8,985 nt of DNA from Collinsella aerofaciens (GCA_008671285.1 RPYR01000144.1:1-8985); one strand, 5' to 3'; numbered from the stretch's first letter, positions 1 through 6,299 are shown. Translations and numbers: made by a program. The notes: a model not told the origin generated them from the sequence alone.

Positions 1-678
1 ACTTTGCTGCGCGCTTCCGGCTTCCTCAACCATCGCGAGATTCCTCTCCTCGGTCTTTCCTATGTTCACCTGGGCTTTTTGACGGCCGCTAGCCCCGAGG
101 AGCGCGACATTTTGCAGGTGGTGAGTGATGCCCTGTCCGGGGAGCTGCACGTGAGCCGTCGCGCCACCATCTCCGCGGATATCGTGGCCGTGCGCGAAGA
201 CGGTACGAAGGATGTCGGTCGCACCTTCGCCCTCAACGACATGGCGCTTACCCGCGGTCCGCTGTCCGATATGGTCGAGTTTGACATCACGGTGTCGGGC
301 CACCATATCGACCGCCTGCGTGGCGACGGCGTGGTCGTGTCCACGGCGACTGGTTCTACGGGTTACGCGCTCAGCGCCGGTGGCCCCATCGTGAGCCCTG
401 ACTATACGGGCATGGTCTGCGTACCCATTGCTCCGCACACCATTCAAGCTCGCGCTTTCTTGACTTCGCCGAGTGATGTCGTCGAAATCTTTATGTCCGA
501 TGATCGCCCGAGCGTTCCGGCGATCGCTATCGATGGACAGTTTATTACCTGCGATGGCACCGTTGAGAGCGTGGCGGTGCGCCGCGGGCCCGGAGATGTG
601 TTGCTGCTGGATTACGGCCCCGAGAGTTTCTATAACTCGGTGAGCCGCGTGTTCTACGGAGTGCGCCATGATCGATGA
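1..678 (+). CDS. nadK: NAD kinase, 5'-truncated by window edge
   Basis: ATP- or polyphosphate-dependent phosphorylation of NAD to NADP in the cytosol. The reading frame is open from base 1, giving 225 residues; full-length family members are about 280-300 residues, so some 60-70 N-terminal residues lie outside. The first codon (Thr) fits the last residue of the GGDGT motif, followed by LLRASG, as in family members. Further family motifs seen: the LGFLT stretch, ALND (usually NE; Asp replaces Glu here), DGVVVSTATGSTGYALSAGG (usually TGSTAY), PIAPH and IDGQ. No start codon should be called in the window; the TTG at base 4 is internal. The gene ends in TGA and overlaps recN by 11 bp, which suggests translational coupling. 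The nadK-recN pair is common in Actinobacteria and Firmicutes. Confidence 0.95.
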   Translation, partial: TLLRASGFLNHREIPLLGLSYVHLGFLTAASPEERDILQVVSDALSGELHVSRRATISADIVAVREDGTKDVGRTFALNDMALTRGPLSDMVEFDITVSGHHIDRLRGDGVVVSTATGSTGYALSAGGPIVSPDYTGMVCVPIAPHTIQARAFLTSPSDVVEIFMSDDRPSVPAIAIDGQFITCDGTVESVAVRRGPGDVLLLDYGPESFYNSVSRVFYGVRHDR

Positions 679-2296
679 GCTGCAGGTTTCCAACATTGCG
701 CTCATTCGTGAGGCGACGTTGGTTCCGAGCGCGGGTCTAACGGTTCTGACCGGAGAAACCGGCGCCGGTAAGACCGCGCTGCTCTCGGCGCTCAAGCTCA
801 TTTTGGGCGAGCGCGCGGATTCGTCGACGGTGCGCGAGGGCGAGGCGCTCGCGAGCGTCGAGGCACGGCTGTTTGACGGCCCGCACGACACGGAAGGCTT
901 CACGGTCCAGCGCAGCCTTTCTGCCGAGGGCCGCAGCCGCGTGAAGATTGACGGCCGCATCGCCAGCGTGCGTGAGCTTTCGGAGCGCGTCGGTGTGATG
1001 ATGGATCTGTGCGGCCAGCACGAGCACCAGCGCTTGCTCGATCCGGCGCATCACGTTGCGATGGTCGATGCATGGGCAGGGCGCCCGGCACTCGAGGCGC
1101 TGGATGCGTACCGCGCCTGCTTTAAAGCCTCGCGCGCTGCCGCCAAGGAGGTTCGACGTGTCGAAGAGGCCTCGCGTGCGCAGGGGAGCCGCGTCGAGGA
1201 GGCGCGCTTTGCCCTCGAGCGCATCGGCGAGGTCGATCCCAAGCCGGGTGAGTATGAGGAACTCGAGAAGCTGCTGCCGCGCTCCGAACATGCCGAGGTA
1301 CTGGTTGCCACGGCTAACGATGCCCATGCATCGCTTGTCGCCGAAGGGGGAGCGCTCGATGCCGTGAACAGCGCCGTGGCAGAGCTTTCCCGAATGGCTA
1401 CCGTCGATCGCAAACTCGGCGACATTGCCGATGCACTATCGGATGCCTGTATCTCCCTTGAGGATTGCGCGAACGAGCTTCGTGCCTATCGCGATGGCAT
1501 CGCCTTCGACCCGCGCGAGCTCGCTCGCATGCGTGAGCGGTATTCCGACCTCAAGGGTCTGTTGCGTCAGTGGGGTCCCACTATGGACGATGTTTTTGCC
1601 ATGCGCGATCGCTCGCAAGAGCTGTTGTCGCTGGTAGACGATGGTGATGAGCAGATCAAGAAGGCGCGTGAAGCGCTTGGCGCAGCAGAGCATGAACTGT
1701 TCGCCGCCGCCAAGGCGCTTAAGCGTGCACGCAATACGGCGGCTCCGCGCTTCTGCCACGAGGTGGGCCGCCAGATGGCTCGCCTGGAGATGGGCAGCGC
1801 CGAGCTCGTCTGGGAGTCGCGTGATCTTCCCCGTGCTGAGTGGACGCCCGTTGGTCCTTCGAGCTACGAGCTGCTATACCGCAGCGGTGCCGGTTTGACG
1901 CCGCGCCCCTTGCGTCGAATTGCGTCGGGCGGTGAGCTCAGCCGCGTCATGCTGGCGAGCAAGGTTGTCCTCGGTAACGCGGACGGTGTCGATACGCTGG
2001 TGTTTGACGAGGTCGATGCTGGTGTCGGTGGCTCCACGGCGCGTGCGCTCGCGGGCGTGCTGGCAGATCTCGCCGCTACGCATCAGATGATTGTCGTAAC
2101 CCACTTGGCGCAGGTCGCCGTCATGGCTGACAAGCATTATGTCGTCAGCAAGGAACCGGGCGATGTTCCCCAGACGCATTTGGACGAGGTAACCGGCGAA
2201 GCGCGTACTGCCGAGATCGCCCGCATGTTGAGCGGCGATCAGTCCGAGGCAAGCTTGGCCCACGCAAAGCAGATGCTCGAAGAAGCTCGAGGTTAG
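668..2296 (+). CDS. recN: DNA repair protein RecN (SMC-like ATPase)
   Basis: SMC-family ATPase that acts in double-strand break repair and supports RecA on the nucleoid. It is 542 residues, close to the usual 550 or so. Visible elements in order: N-terminal LQVSNIALI strand; Walker A GETGAGKT at residues 29-36 (Thr in place of the more usual Ser after Lys); the CGQHEHQ Q-loop region at 115-121; a charged Glu/Arg/Ala-rich middle (about 150-380) expected to form the coiled-coil arms; ABC signature ASGGELS at 419-425; Walker B LVFDEVD with D447/E448; and the TH switch with H479. The ATG at 668 has GGAG at 658-661 with a 6-nt gap, and the gene starts inside nadK, so the two are probably one transcript. 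All ATPase motifs are intact. Confidence 0.96.
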   Translation: MIDELQVSNIALIREATLVPSAGLTVLTGETGAGKTALLSALKLILGERADSSTVREGEALASVEARLFDGPHDTEGFTVQRSLSAEGRSRVKIDGRIASVRELSERVGVMMDLCGQHEHQRLLDPAHHVAMVDAWAGRPALEALDAYRACFKASRAAAKEVRRVEEASRAQGSRVEEARFALERIGEVDPKPGEYEELEKLLPRSEHAEVLVATANDAHASLVAEGGALDAVNSAVAELSRMATVDRKLGDIADALSDACISLEDCANELRAYRDGIAFDPRELARMRERYSDLKGLLRQWGPTMDDVFAMRDRSQELLSLVDDGDEQIKKAREALGAAEHELFAAAKALKRARNTAAPRFCHEVGRQMARLEMGSAELVWESRDLPRAEWTPVGPSSYELLYRSGAGLTPRPLRRIASGGELSRVMLASKVVLGNADGVDTLVFDEVDAGVGGSTARALAGVLADLAATHQMIVVTHLAQVAVMADKHYVVSKEPGDVPQTHLDEVTGEARTAEIARMLSGDQSEASLAHAKQMLEEARG

Positions 2297-2314
2297 GTCG
2301 TATCAGCGGTGTTG

Positions 2315-2347
2315 GTGGGACAAAATAGACTGAAATTTTTGTCCCAC
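2315..2347. terminator. Hairpin between convergent recN and rpiR-type gene
   Basis: A perfect 11-bp inverted repeat, GTGGGACAAAA (2315-2325) and TTTTGTCCCAC (2337-2347), with an 11-nt loop, in the 59-bp gap between two convergent genes. The position suits a bidirectional terminator. It is not a classic intrinsic terminator: the A/T run lies next to the loop, not after the stem, and on neither strand does a U-tract directly follow. It may instead be a member of a dispersed palindromic repeat family (see findings). Confidence 0.5.
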
Positions 2348-2355
2348 TACGCGTT

Positions 2356-3213
2356 TTACTCCACAACCTTATCCGGCTGGATGAGCTCCTCGTAGTAGCT
2401 GATATGCTCACGCGCGTCTTTAATCTCGGGCAGCAGGAAGTTGTAGATGACTTCGATGATCATCGTGGCGCTGATCTTGGAGAACGCGAAGTCACCCGTT
2501 GTCAGCAACGCTTCGTGATTGACGGTATTAAAGGTGTAGTCGGCGAGGCGCGCAAGTGGGGATTTGCTGTCACTGCTGATGACGACTACGGTTGCGCCGC
2601 AGTTGCGAGCCGCTTTTGCCATGCGATTCAGTCGGCGCGATTTGCCAGAGTTTGAGATTAGCACGATGACGTCACCCGGGCGTAACGTGAGCGCAAAGCC
2701 GATTGATGTCTCGCTAATGGTGCTCGCCATGCAGCGCAGGCCCAGCTGCGAAAACTTAAATGTCGCGTCGAGCGCGACCGCGTTCGTATTGCCCACAGCT
2801 GCAAACTCAATAACCCCTGCATGCTTAAGGGCATGCACAACAGCCGCCAGCGTATCGTGGTCGATCCCGTCGATGGTCGCATTAAGCTCGCTCACCTTGG
2901 CAGCCAGGATATTCTTGAGACTCTGCTCCATATTGTCGAGCGAGACCTCGTCAGTCAGGCCCTCGTTGCGCTGGCTTTCCAAATCCCTCGCCAACGAAAA
3001 CTGAAAGCTGCGGAAGCTGCCAAACCCAAGCTTGCGGCAGAAGCGCGAAACGGTCGCCTCGGACGTGGCAGCGGCGCGCGAGAGCTGAGCGGCCGTGAGG
3101 CGTGGCGCCTCGGACTGGTGCTCCAATATATAGTCGACAATGCGCTGCTCGGACTCGCTGTATCCCTGATGGGTGCTAATGAGGGAAAGTGCGCTCTTGC
3201 TACTATCGGTCAT
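2356..3213 (-). CDS. RpiR/MurR-family transcriptional regulator (HTH + SIS)
   Basis: Predicted DNA-binding regulator of sugar uptake or metabolism, 285 residues from the chosen start, a normal size for the family. Residues about 5-80 match the RpiR HTH domain, with the helix-turn-helix around 42-68 (AAQLSRAAATSEATVSRFCR). Residues about 122-250 form a SIS sugar-phosphate-binding domain, with the VGNTNA loop at 140-145 and ISNSGKSRRL at 186-195, which corresponds to the phosphate-binding SxS/SGxT loop. The ATG at 3213 is preferred over an upstream in-frame ATG at 3261: AGGAG lies 6 nt before it, and a TATACT element overlaps the upstream site. It is divergent from the fructose-type PTS gene, so it likely controls that gene, with a sugar phosphate such as fructose-1-phosphate as the likely (unproven) effector. 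RpiR-type control contrasts with the LacI- or DeoR-type FruR of many fructose operons. Confidence 0.9.
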   Translation of the reverse strand: MTDSSKSALSLISTHQGYSESEQRIVDYILEHQSEAPRLTAAQLSRAAATSEATVSRFCRKLGFGSFRSFQFSLARDLESQRNEGLTDEVSLDNMEQSLKNILAAKVSELNATIDGIDHDTLAAVVHALKHAGVIEFAAVGNTNAVALDATFKFSQLGLRCMASTISETSIGFALTLRPGDVIVLISNSGKSRRLNRMAKAARNCGATVVVISSDSKSPLARLADYTFNTVNHEALLTTGDFAFSKISATMIIEVIYNFLLPEIKDAREHISYYEELIQPDKVVE

Positions 3214-3261
3214 GGATGGCTCCTGGTTGGCATGAAAATCTAGCTTGATTTGCAATGCCAT

Positions 3262-3267
3262 AGTATA
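3262..3267 (-). promoter_or_regulatory. Predicted -10 element of the RpiR-type gene
   Basis: On the minus strand this reads TATACT, 5 of 6 matches to TATAAT. No good -35 is found at 16-18 bp. A start near 3255 would give a leader of about 42 nt carrying AGGAG before the ATG at 3213. It would also exclude the ATG at 3261 from the transcript. Confidence 0.4.
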
Positions 3268-3320
3268 CGGGCATTTTCAATTACAAGATACACCTTGCCG
3301 TTTCAAGTGTTGATGGTAAA

Positions 3321-3349
3321 CTTTCACTTACCGTTTACGGTTATGAAAG
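3321..3349. promoter_or_regulatory. 29-bp imperfect palindrome, candidate operator
   Basis: The arms are CTTTCA (3321-3326) and TGAAAG (3344-3349), with inner arms CCGT (3331-3334) and ACGG (3337-3340) around a central TT. The TTA/CTTA stretches between them also nearly pair, with one base of length difference. It lies in the divergent region between the RpiR-type gene and the PTS permease. Its centre (3335) is about equally far from both predicted transcription starts. A dimeric regulator such as the neighbouring RpiR protein could bind it; this is inferred from position and symmetry only. Confidence 0.5.
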
Positions 3350-3380
3350 AACCTTTCACCGGAGATTTGCACCTTAGCTC

Positions 3381-3409
3381 TTCTCACGCGGACGGTAGGT
3401 TGGTATCTT
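3381..3409 (+). promoter_or_regulatory. Weak predicted promoter for the PTS permease gene
   Basis: An extended -10, TGG then TATCTT (3404-3409), with a poor -35 TTCTCA (3381-3386) at 17 bp. Transcription would start near 3416 and give a leader of about 70 nt. The -10 overlaps a CTTTCA copy (3407-3412) of the half-site found in the upstream palindrome. Confidence 0.35.
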
Positions 3410-3423
3410 TCAGTTGTGGAAAA

Positions 3424-3464
3424 ACGCGCATCGAAGCGCGTGTAGGGGAGCGCCCGCGGGCGCT
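3424..3464 (+). promoter_or_regulatory. Two hairpins in the permease mRNA leader
   Basis: ACGCGC (3424-3429) pairs with GCGCGT (3436-3441). A 16-nt perfect palindrome, AGCGCCCGCGGGCGCT, follows at 3449-3464, just upstream of the strong AAGGAGG ribosome site at 3474-3480. No U-tract follows either, so they are not terminators. They may shape translation or mRNA stability, or the palindrome may be a protein site. Confidence 0.4.
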
Positions 3465-3485
3465 GTACTCAAGAAGGAGGGACAC

Positions 3486-5489
3486 ATGGCTAAGTTTGCC
3501 ATCCTCGCCGCGACCGGTTGCCAGCCCGGCATTGCGCACCCCTTCATGGCGAAGGAGGCGCGGGAGACGGCAGCTGCCGAGCGCGGTCTGACCATTAAGG
3601 TCGAGACTCATGGCCAGGTCGGTGTCGAGAACGAGCTCACCAAGAGTGAGATCGCTGGTGCCAAGGCCGTCGTCGTCGCAGCCGACAAGGATGTCCAGGC
3701 TGAGCGTTTCGCCGGCAAGCCCATGGTTTCCGTTGGTGTTTCCAAGGCCCTGTCCGTTGAGGCCGCCGGTAAGCTGATTGACCGCGCGCTCGCCGCCAAG
3801 GGCGACAGCACGGTTGCAGCCGCTGCCGATATCGAGGATGAGGTCGAGGAGAAGGAGTCCATCGGCCACATCATCTACAAGCACCTCATGAACGGCGTCA
3901 GCCACATGCTGGTCTTCGTCGTTGCCGGTGGTGTTCTGACCGCCGTTTCGTTCCTGTGGGGCATTACGTCCTTCGATTCGACGGCGTCTGACTACAACAG
4001 CTTTGCTGCGATGCTCAAGATCATCGGCGGCATCGCCATGAACCTCATGGTTCCGGTGCTTTCCGCCTACATCGCCGAGTCCATCGGCAAGCGCCCGGCG
4101 CTCGTCCCCGGCTTTGTTGCCGGTATGATCGCCATCCAGGGCCTGCCTGTTAACGCCGAGACCGGCATGATCGACGCCGGTGGCGCCGGCGTGGGCTTCG
4201 GCTTCCTGGGCGGCATCGTCGGCGGCTTCCTCGCTGGTTATGTCATCCTGCTGCTCGAGAAGGTCTTTGCCGGTCTGCCCAAGAACCTGGACGGCCTCAA
4301 AGCTATCTTCCTGTACCCGCTGTTCTCGACCGCCATCGTCGGTCTGGTCATGCTCGGCATCTCCGGCCCCATGGCTGCCATCAACACCGCCATGATGGAC
4401 TTCCTCAAGGGCCTGTCCGCCTCTGGCGCCGTTGTCCTGGGTCTTGCCATCGGCTGCATGTGCGCCTTTGACATGGGTGGCCCGGTCAACAAGGCTGCTT
4501 ACGTCACCGGTACCGCTATGCTCACCGAGGCTCTGGCCGCCGGTGTCGGTACCGACACCTACAACTTCGGCACCAACTTCATGGCTGCCGTCTCCGCCGC
4601 CTGCATCGTTCCGCCGCTGATCACCACTTTCGCCGTCGTTGTCGGCAAGAAGTACTTCAGCCAGGAGGATCACGACGCCGGTGTCGTCAACCTCATCCTT
4701 GGTTGCACCCACATCACCGAGGGCGCCATTCCGTTCATGACCAAGAACATCTGGCCCGTCATGCCCATCATGATGCTCGGTTCCTCCATCGCTTCGATCC
4801 TGACCATCATGTTCAACGTTCATGATCCGGCGCCCCACGGTGGCTTCCTGGTCCTGCCCGTTGTCGAGAACGGTCCGCTGTGGGTCCTCGCTATCCTCAT
4901 CGGCGCCGTGATCGGTGGCATCCTGTTCGTGGCCTTCAAGAAGTACGACTTCGAGAAGAACCATAAGGCCGCTCCTGCAGCCAAGCCGGTTGAGGCCCCC
5001 AAGGCCGCTGCCGTCGAGGCCCCCAAGGCCGAGGCTTCCGACTTCGTGAAGGTCGAGAACGTCTTTGTCGCCGAGGACTTCGCTTCTCGTGACGAGGCCT
5101 TGAGCTTTGTTTCCAACCAGGCCGTCAAGGCCGGTATCGCCGGCGACGCCGACGCCGTTATGAACGCCTTCCTGGCCCGCGAGGCCGAGGGCACCACGGG
5201 CATGATGGAGGGCTTCGCTATTCCGCATGCCAAGTCCGACGCCATCACCGAGGCTGCCGTCATCGTCGTCAAGGACGACTCTGGCGTGACCGGTTGGGAC
5301 ACCATGGACGGCGCTCCCGTCAACGTTGCCATTGCCCTGCTCATCCCGGGCGCTCAGGCTGGCACCACGCACCTCAAGATCCTGTCCAAGGTCGCCGAGG
5401 CGCTCATGGACGAGGACTTCCGTGCCACCGTCAAGGGTTCCACCGACGCCGCCGAGATCGCCAAGACGATCAACGCCCGCCTGGTCTAA
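3486..5489 (+). CDS. fruA: Fructose-family PTS permease, IIB-IIC-IIA fusion
   Basis: Single-chain sugar permease (667 residues) that imports and phosphorylates its sugar, most likely fructose to fructose-1-phosphate. IIB (about 1-105) has the phosphoryl Cys12 in the GCQPGIAHPF loop; the usual form is CPTGIAHT. IIC (about 130-490) is multi-spanning and has the family motifs GFLGGIVGGFLAGY, DMGGPVNKAAY (329-339), HITEGAIPF (409-417) and PAPHGG. An Ala/Pro/Lys/Glu linker (about 494-518) joins IIA, whose phosphoryl His581 sits in GFAIPHAKS. The ATG at 3486 follows AAGGAGG by 5 nt; the frame is open back to a GTG at 3414, but that has no ribosome site and lies near the predicted transcription start. 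A terminator follows, so it is likely transcribed alone. Fructose specificity rests on family resemblance and the nearby 1-phosphofructokinase-like gene; mannose-type or other sugars are possible. Confidence 0.93.
   Translation: MAKFAILAATGCQPGIAHPFMAKEARETAAAERGLTIKVETHGQVGVENELTKSEIAGAKAVVVAADKDVQAERFAGKPMVSVGVSKALSVEAAGKLIDRALAAKGDSTVAAAADIEDEVEEKESIGHIIYKHLMNGVSHMLVFVVAGGVLTAVSFLWGITSFDSTASDYNSFAAMLKIIGGIAMNLMVPVLSAYIAESIGKRPALVPGFVAGMIAIQGLPVNAETGMIDAGGAGVGFGFLGGIVGGFLAGYVILLLEKVFAGLPKNLDGLKAIFLYPLFSTAIVGLVMLGISGPMAAINTAMMDFLKGLSASGAVVLGLAIGCMCAFDMGGPVNKAAYVTGTAMLTEALAAGVGTDTYNFGTNFMAAVSAACIVPPLITTFAVVVGKKYFSQEDHDAGVVNLILGCTHITEGAIPFMTKNIWPVMPIMMLGSSIASILTIMFNVHDPAPHGGFLVLPVVENGPLWVLAILIGAVIGGILFVAFKKYDFEKNHKAAPAAKPVEAPKAAAVEAPKAEASDFVKVENVFVAEDFASRDEALSFVSNQAVKAGIAGDADAVMNAFLAREAEGTTGMMEGFAIPHAKSDAITEAAVIVVKDDSGVTGWDTMDGAPVNVAIALLIPGAQAGTTHLKILSKVAEALMDEDFRATVKGSTDAAEIAKTINARLV
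4992..5031 (+). repeat. Short direct repeat coding the IIC-IIA linker
   Basis: GAGGCCCCCAAGGCCG occurs at 4992-5007 and again at 5016-5031, offset by 24 bp (8 codons). It encodes the repeated octapeptide VEAPKAAA / VEAPKAEA. The repeat probably arose by slippage and makes a flexible tether between membrane domain and IIA. Confidence 0.7.
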
Positions 5490-5524
5490 TTCCACGGTAC
5501 GCGAATAACATCGCCCCTTGTAAC

Positions 5525-5560
5525 AAAGGCGGAGACCCTCTCCAGGGCCTCCGCCTTTTT
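5525..5560 (+). terminator. Intrinsic terminator of the PTS permease gene
   Basis: A perfect 10-bp stem AAAGGCGGAG (5525-5534) / CTCCGCCTTT (5549-5558), with an inner CCCT/AGGG pairing in the loop, and a T-run reaching 5560. It begins 36 nt after the stop codon. Confidence 0.92.
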
Positions 5561-5570
5561 CATCCCCAAA

Positions 5571-5641
5571 TAAGTTGCGGTGAAATAGGGACTGTGTAAA
5601 CGATTCAACCCCAAATTCAGTCCCTATTTCACCGCAACTTA
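5571..5641. repeat. 71-bp element with 24-bp perfect terminal inverted repeats
   Basis: The left arm (5571-5594, starts TAAGTTGCGGTGAAATAGGG) is the exact reverse complement of the right arm (5618-5641), with a 23-nt AT-rich centre. It is flanked by CAAA on both sides (5567-5570 and 5642-5645), as a 4-bp target duplication might be. It comes right after a complete terminator, so it is not needed for termination. A miniature transposable or REP-like element is plausible; it has no coding capacity. Confidence 0.7.
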
Positions 5642-5739
5642 CAAAAGGGTACAGATAGGCCCCTTCAACTAGTTCAACCAGGCGAACAAAAATCAGCCAG
5701 AATTCCGTTCGCACGATATTGCTCTGGACCGACTGAGTT

Positions 5740-5900
5740 TCCGCAGCTTGCTCGCCCACAGGGGGCCGGGCGCGGCCTGCGAGATTTATCGCGAGTTCCG
5801 CACGAGCCGAAGAGCACTTAATGTGCTCTTCGTGCGAGCAGGACTGTAGAGCAGGAAATCTCACTGGCCACGCCCGGCCCCCTGTGGGCGAGCAAGCGGA
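5740..5900. repeat. ~160-bp foldback with nested hairpin
   Basis: A perfect 27-bp core, 5746-5772 versus 5871-5897, continues inward as 5773-5787 versus 5856-5870 with three mismatches, and outward as TCCGC/GCGGA after a 3-nt bulge. The 68-nt centre holds a second hairpin, CGAAGAGCAC (5808-5817) / GTGCTCTTCG (5823-5832), with loop TTAAT. An 8-bp direct repeat GAGCAGGA occurs at 5836 and 5849. It may be a miniature mobile element, a structured RNA, or a protein-bound cruciform; the sequence alone does not decide. Confidence 0.75.
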
Positions 5901-5956
5901 CGACAAACACATCTGTCCAACAATTCGTGCGAAACATAATGAAAAACAGTTTGATG

Positions 5957-5970
5957 TGAGTTAATATAAA
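5957..5970 (+). promoter_or_regulatory. Predicted -10 region for ptsH
   Basis: The AT-rich TGAGTTAATATAAA contains a possible extended -10 (TGA-GTTAAT) and TATAAA. No good -35 is seen at standard spacing. A start near 5975-5978 would leave a leader of about 60 nt that begins just before the SD-pairing element at 5985. Confidence 0.35.
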
Positions 5971-5984
5971 CAACGTCGTGAATC

Positions 5985-6032
5985 TGACTCCTGCCGCATG
6001 CATGACAGGGGTTAAACACAAAAAAGGAGTCA
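5985..6032 (+). promoter_or_regulatory. ptsH leader with SD-sequestering and alternative hairpins
   Basis: TGACTCCT (5985-5992) is the exact complement of AGGAGTCA (6025-6032), which contains most of the ptsH Shine-Dalgarno AAGGAG (6024-6029). The same upstream strand can instead pair locally: ACTCCTG (5987-5993) with CAGGGGT (6006-6012), 7 bp with one G-T pair and a 12-nt loop. The two pairings exclude each other, one hiding and one freeing the ribosome site. Whether it is a real switch is inferred from base pairing only. Confidence 0.45.
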
Positions 6033-6035
6033 ATT

Positions 6036-6299
6036 ATGGTTTCTGAGAAGGCTACCCTCGTCAATCCGCAGGGTCTTCACATGCGTCCGGCCGGCCTCTT
6101 CGCCTCCACCATGGGCAAGTACGCCTGCGACGTGACTGTCGTCACCCCCGAGAAGGAGGTCAACGGTAAGTCCCCGATGGCCCTCATGGCTGCTGGTATC
6201 CCCTGCGGTACCGAGGTCGAGGTCAAGTGCGACGGCGCTGACGAGGCCGAGGCTCTGGCTGCTGCCATCGAGCTCATCAAGAGCGGTCTTGGCGAGTAG
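6036..6299 (+). CDS. ptsH: Phosphocarrier protein HPr
   Basis: Cytosolic PTS phosphocarrier (87 residues, normal length) that receives phosphate from Enzyme I on His15 and hands it to the IIA domains of permeases. His15 lies in GLHMRPAG with Arg17 and Pro18 conserved; residue 16 is Met where Ala is more usual. Ser46, the site of HPr kinase regulation in Firmicutes, is present in NGKSPM but is followed by Pro47 in place of Ile or Leu. No HPr kinase is in the window, so Ser46 phosphorylation cannot be claimed. The ATG follows AAGGAG by 6 nt. It is the first gene of the ptsH-ptsI-kinase group, with a terminator-like hairpin after it that would make HPr mRNA more abundant than the downstream genes. 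Confidence 0.96.
   Translation: MVSEKATLVNPQGLHMRPAGLFASTMGKYACDVTVVTPEKEVNGKSPMALMAAGIPCGTEVEVKCDGADEAEALAAAIELIKSGLGE

Larger units (their letters stand above)
5490..6035. other. 546-bp gene-free region between permease gene and ptsH
   Basis: No convincing gene is seen on either strand. In order it holds the permease terminator (5525-5560), a 24-bp perfect inverted repeat (5571-5641), a 98-bp stretch with no clear feature beyond a TTCAAC direct repeat (5667-5681), a foldback of about 160 bp (5740-5900), and an AT-rich promoter and leader for ptsH (about 5935-6035). Small minus-strand frames here run through the foldback and lack ribosome sites. Confidence 0.7.

Noticed and set aside
3214..3261. 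N-terminal extension of the RpiR-type regulator by 16 residues
   Set aside because: The ATG at 3261 lies upstream of the start implied by TATACT at 3262-3267, and the ATG at 3213 has AGGAG at ideal spacing.
5571..5641. Inverted repeat as a second permease terminator
   Set aside because: A complete intrinsic terminator precedes it at 5525-5560, and no U-tract follows the 24-bp arms.
3384..5912. 842-codon open frame antisense to the permease gene
   Set aside because: Its translation is low-complexity Gly/Asp/Glu/His-rich sequence mirroring the GC-biased codons of the sense gene. It has no recognisable domain and its start lies in the foldback region.
5951..5964. FNR/CRP-like site TTGAT-GTGA-GTTAA upstream of ptsH
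   Set aside because: Only the left half matches the FNR consensus; the right half matches 3 of 5, and no such regulator is known from the window.
5818..6064. Small minus-strand frames (67 and 71 codons) in the permease-ptsH gap
   Set aside because: They run through the foldback arm and the ptsH leader, lack an SD, and show no domain.
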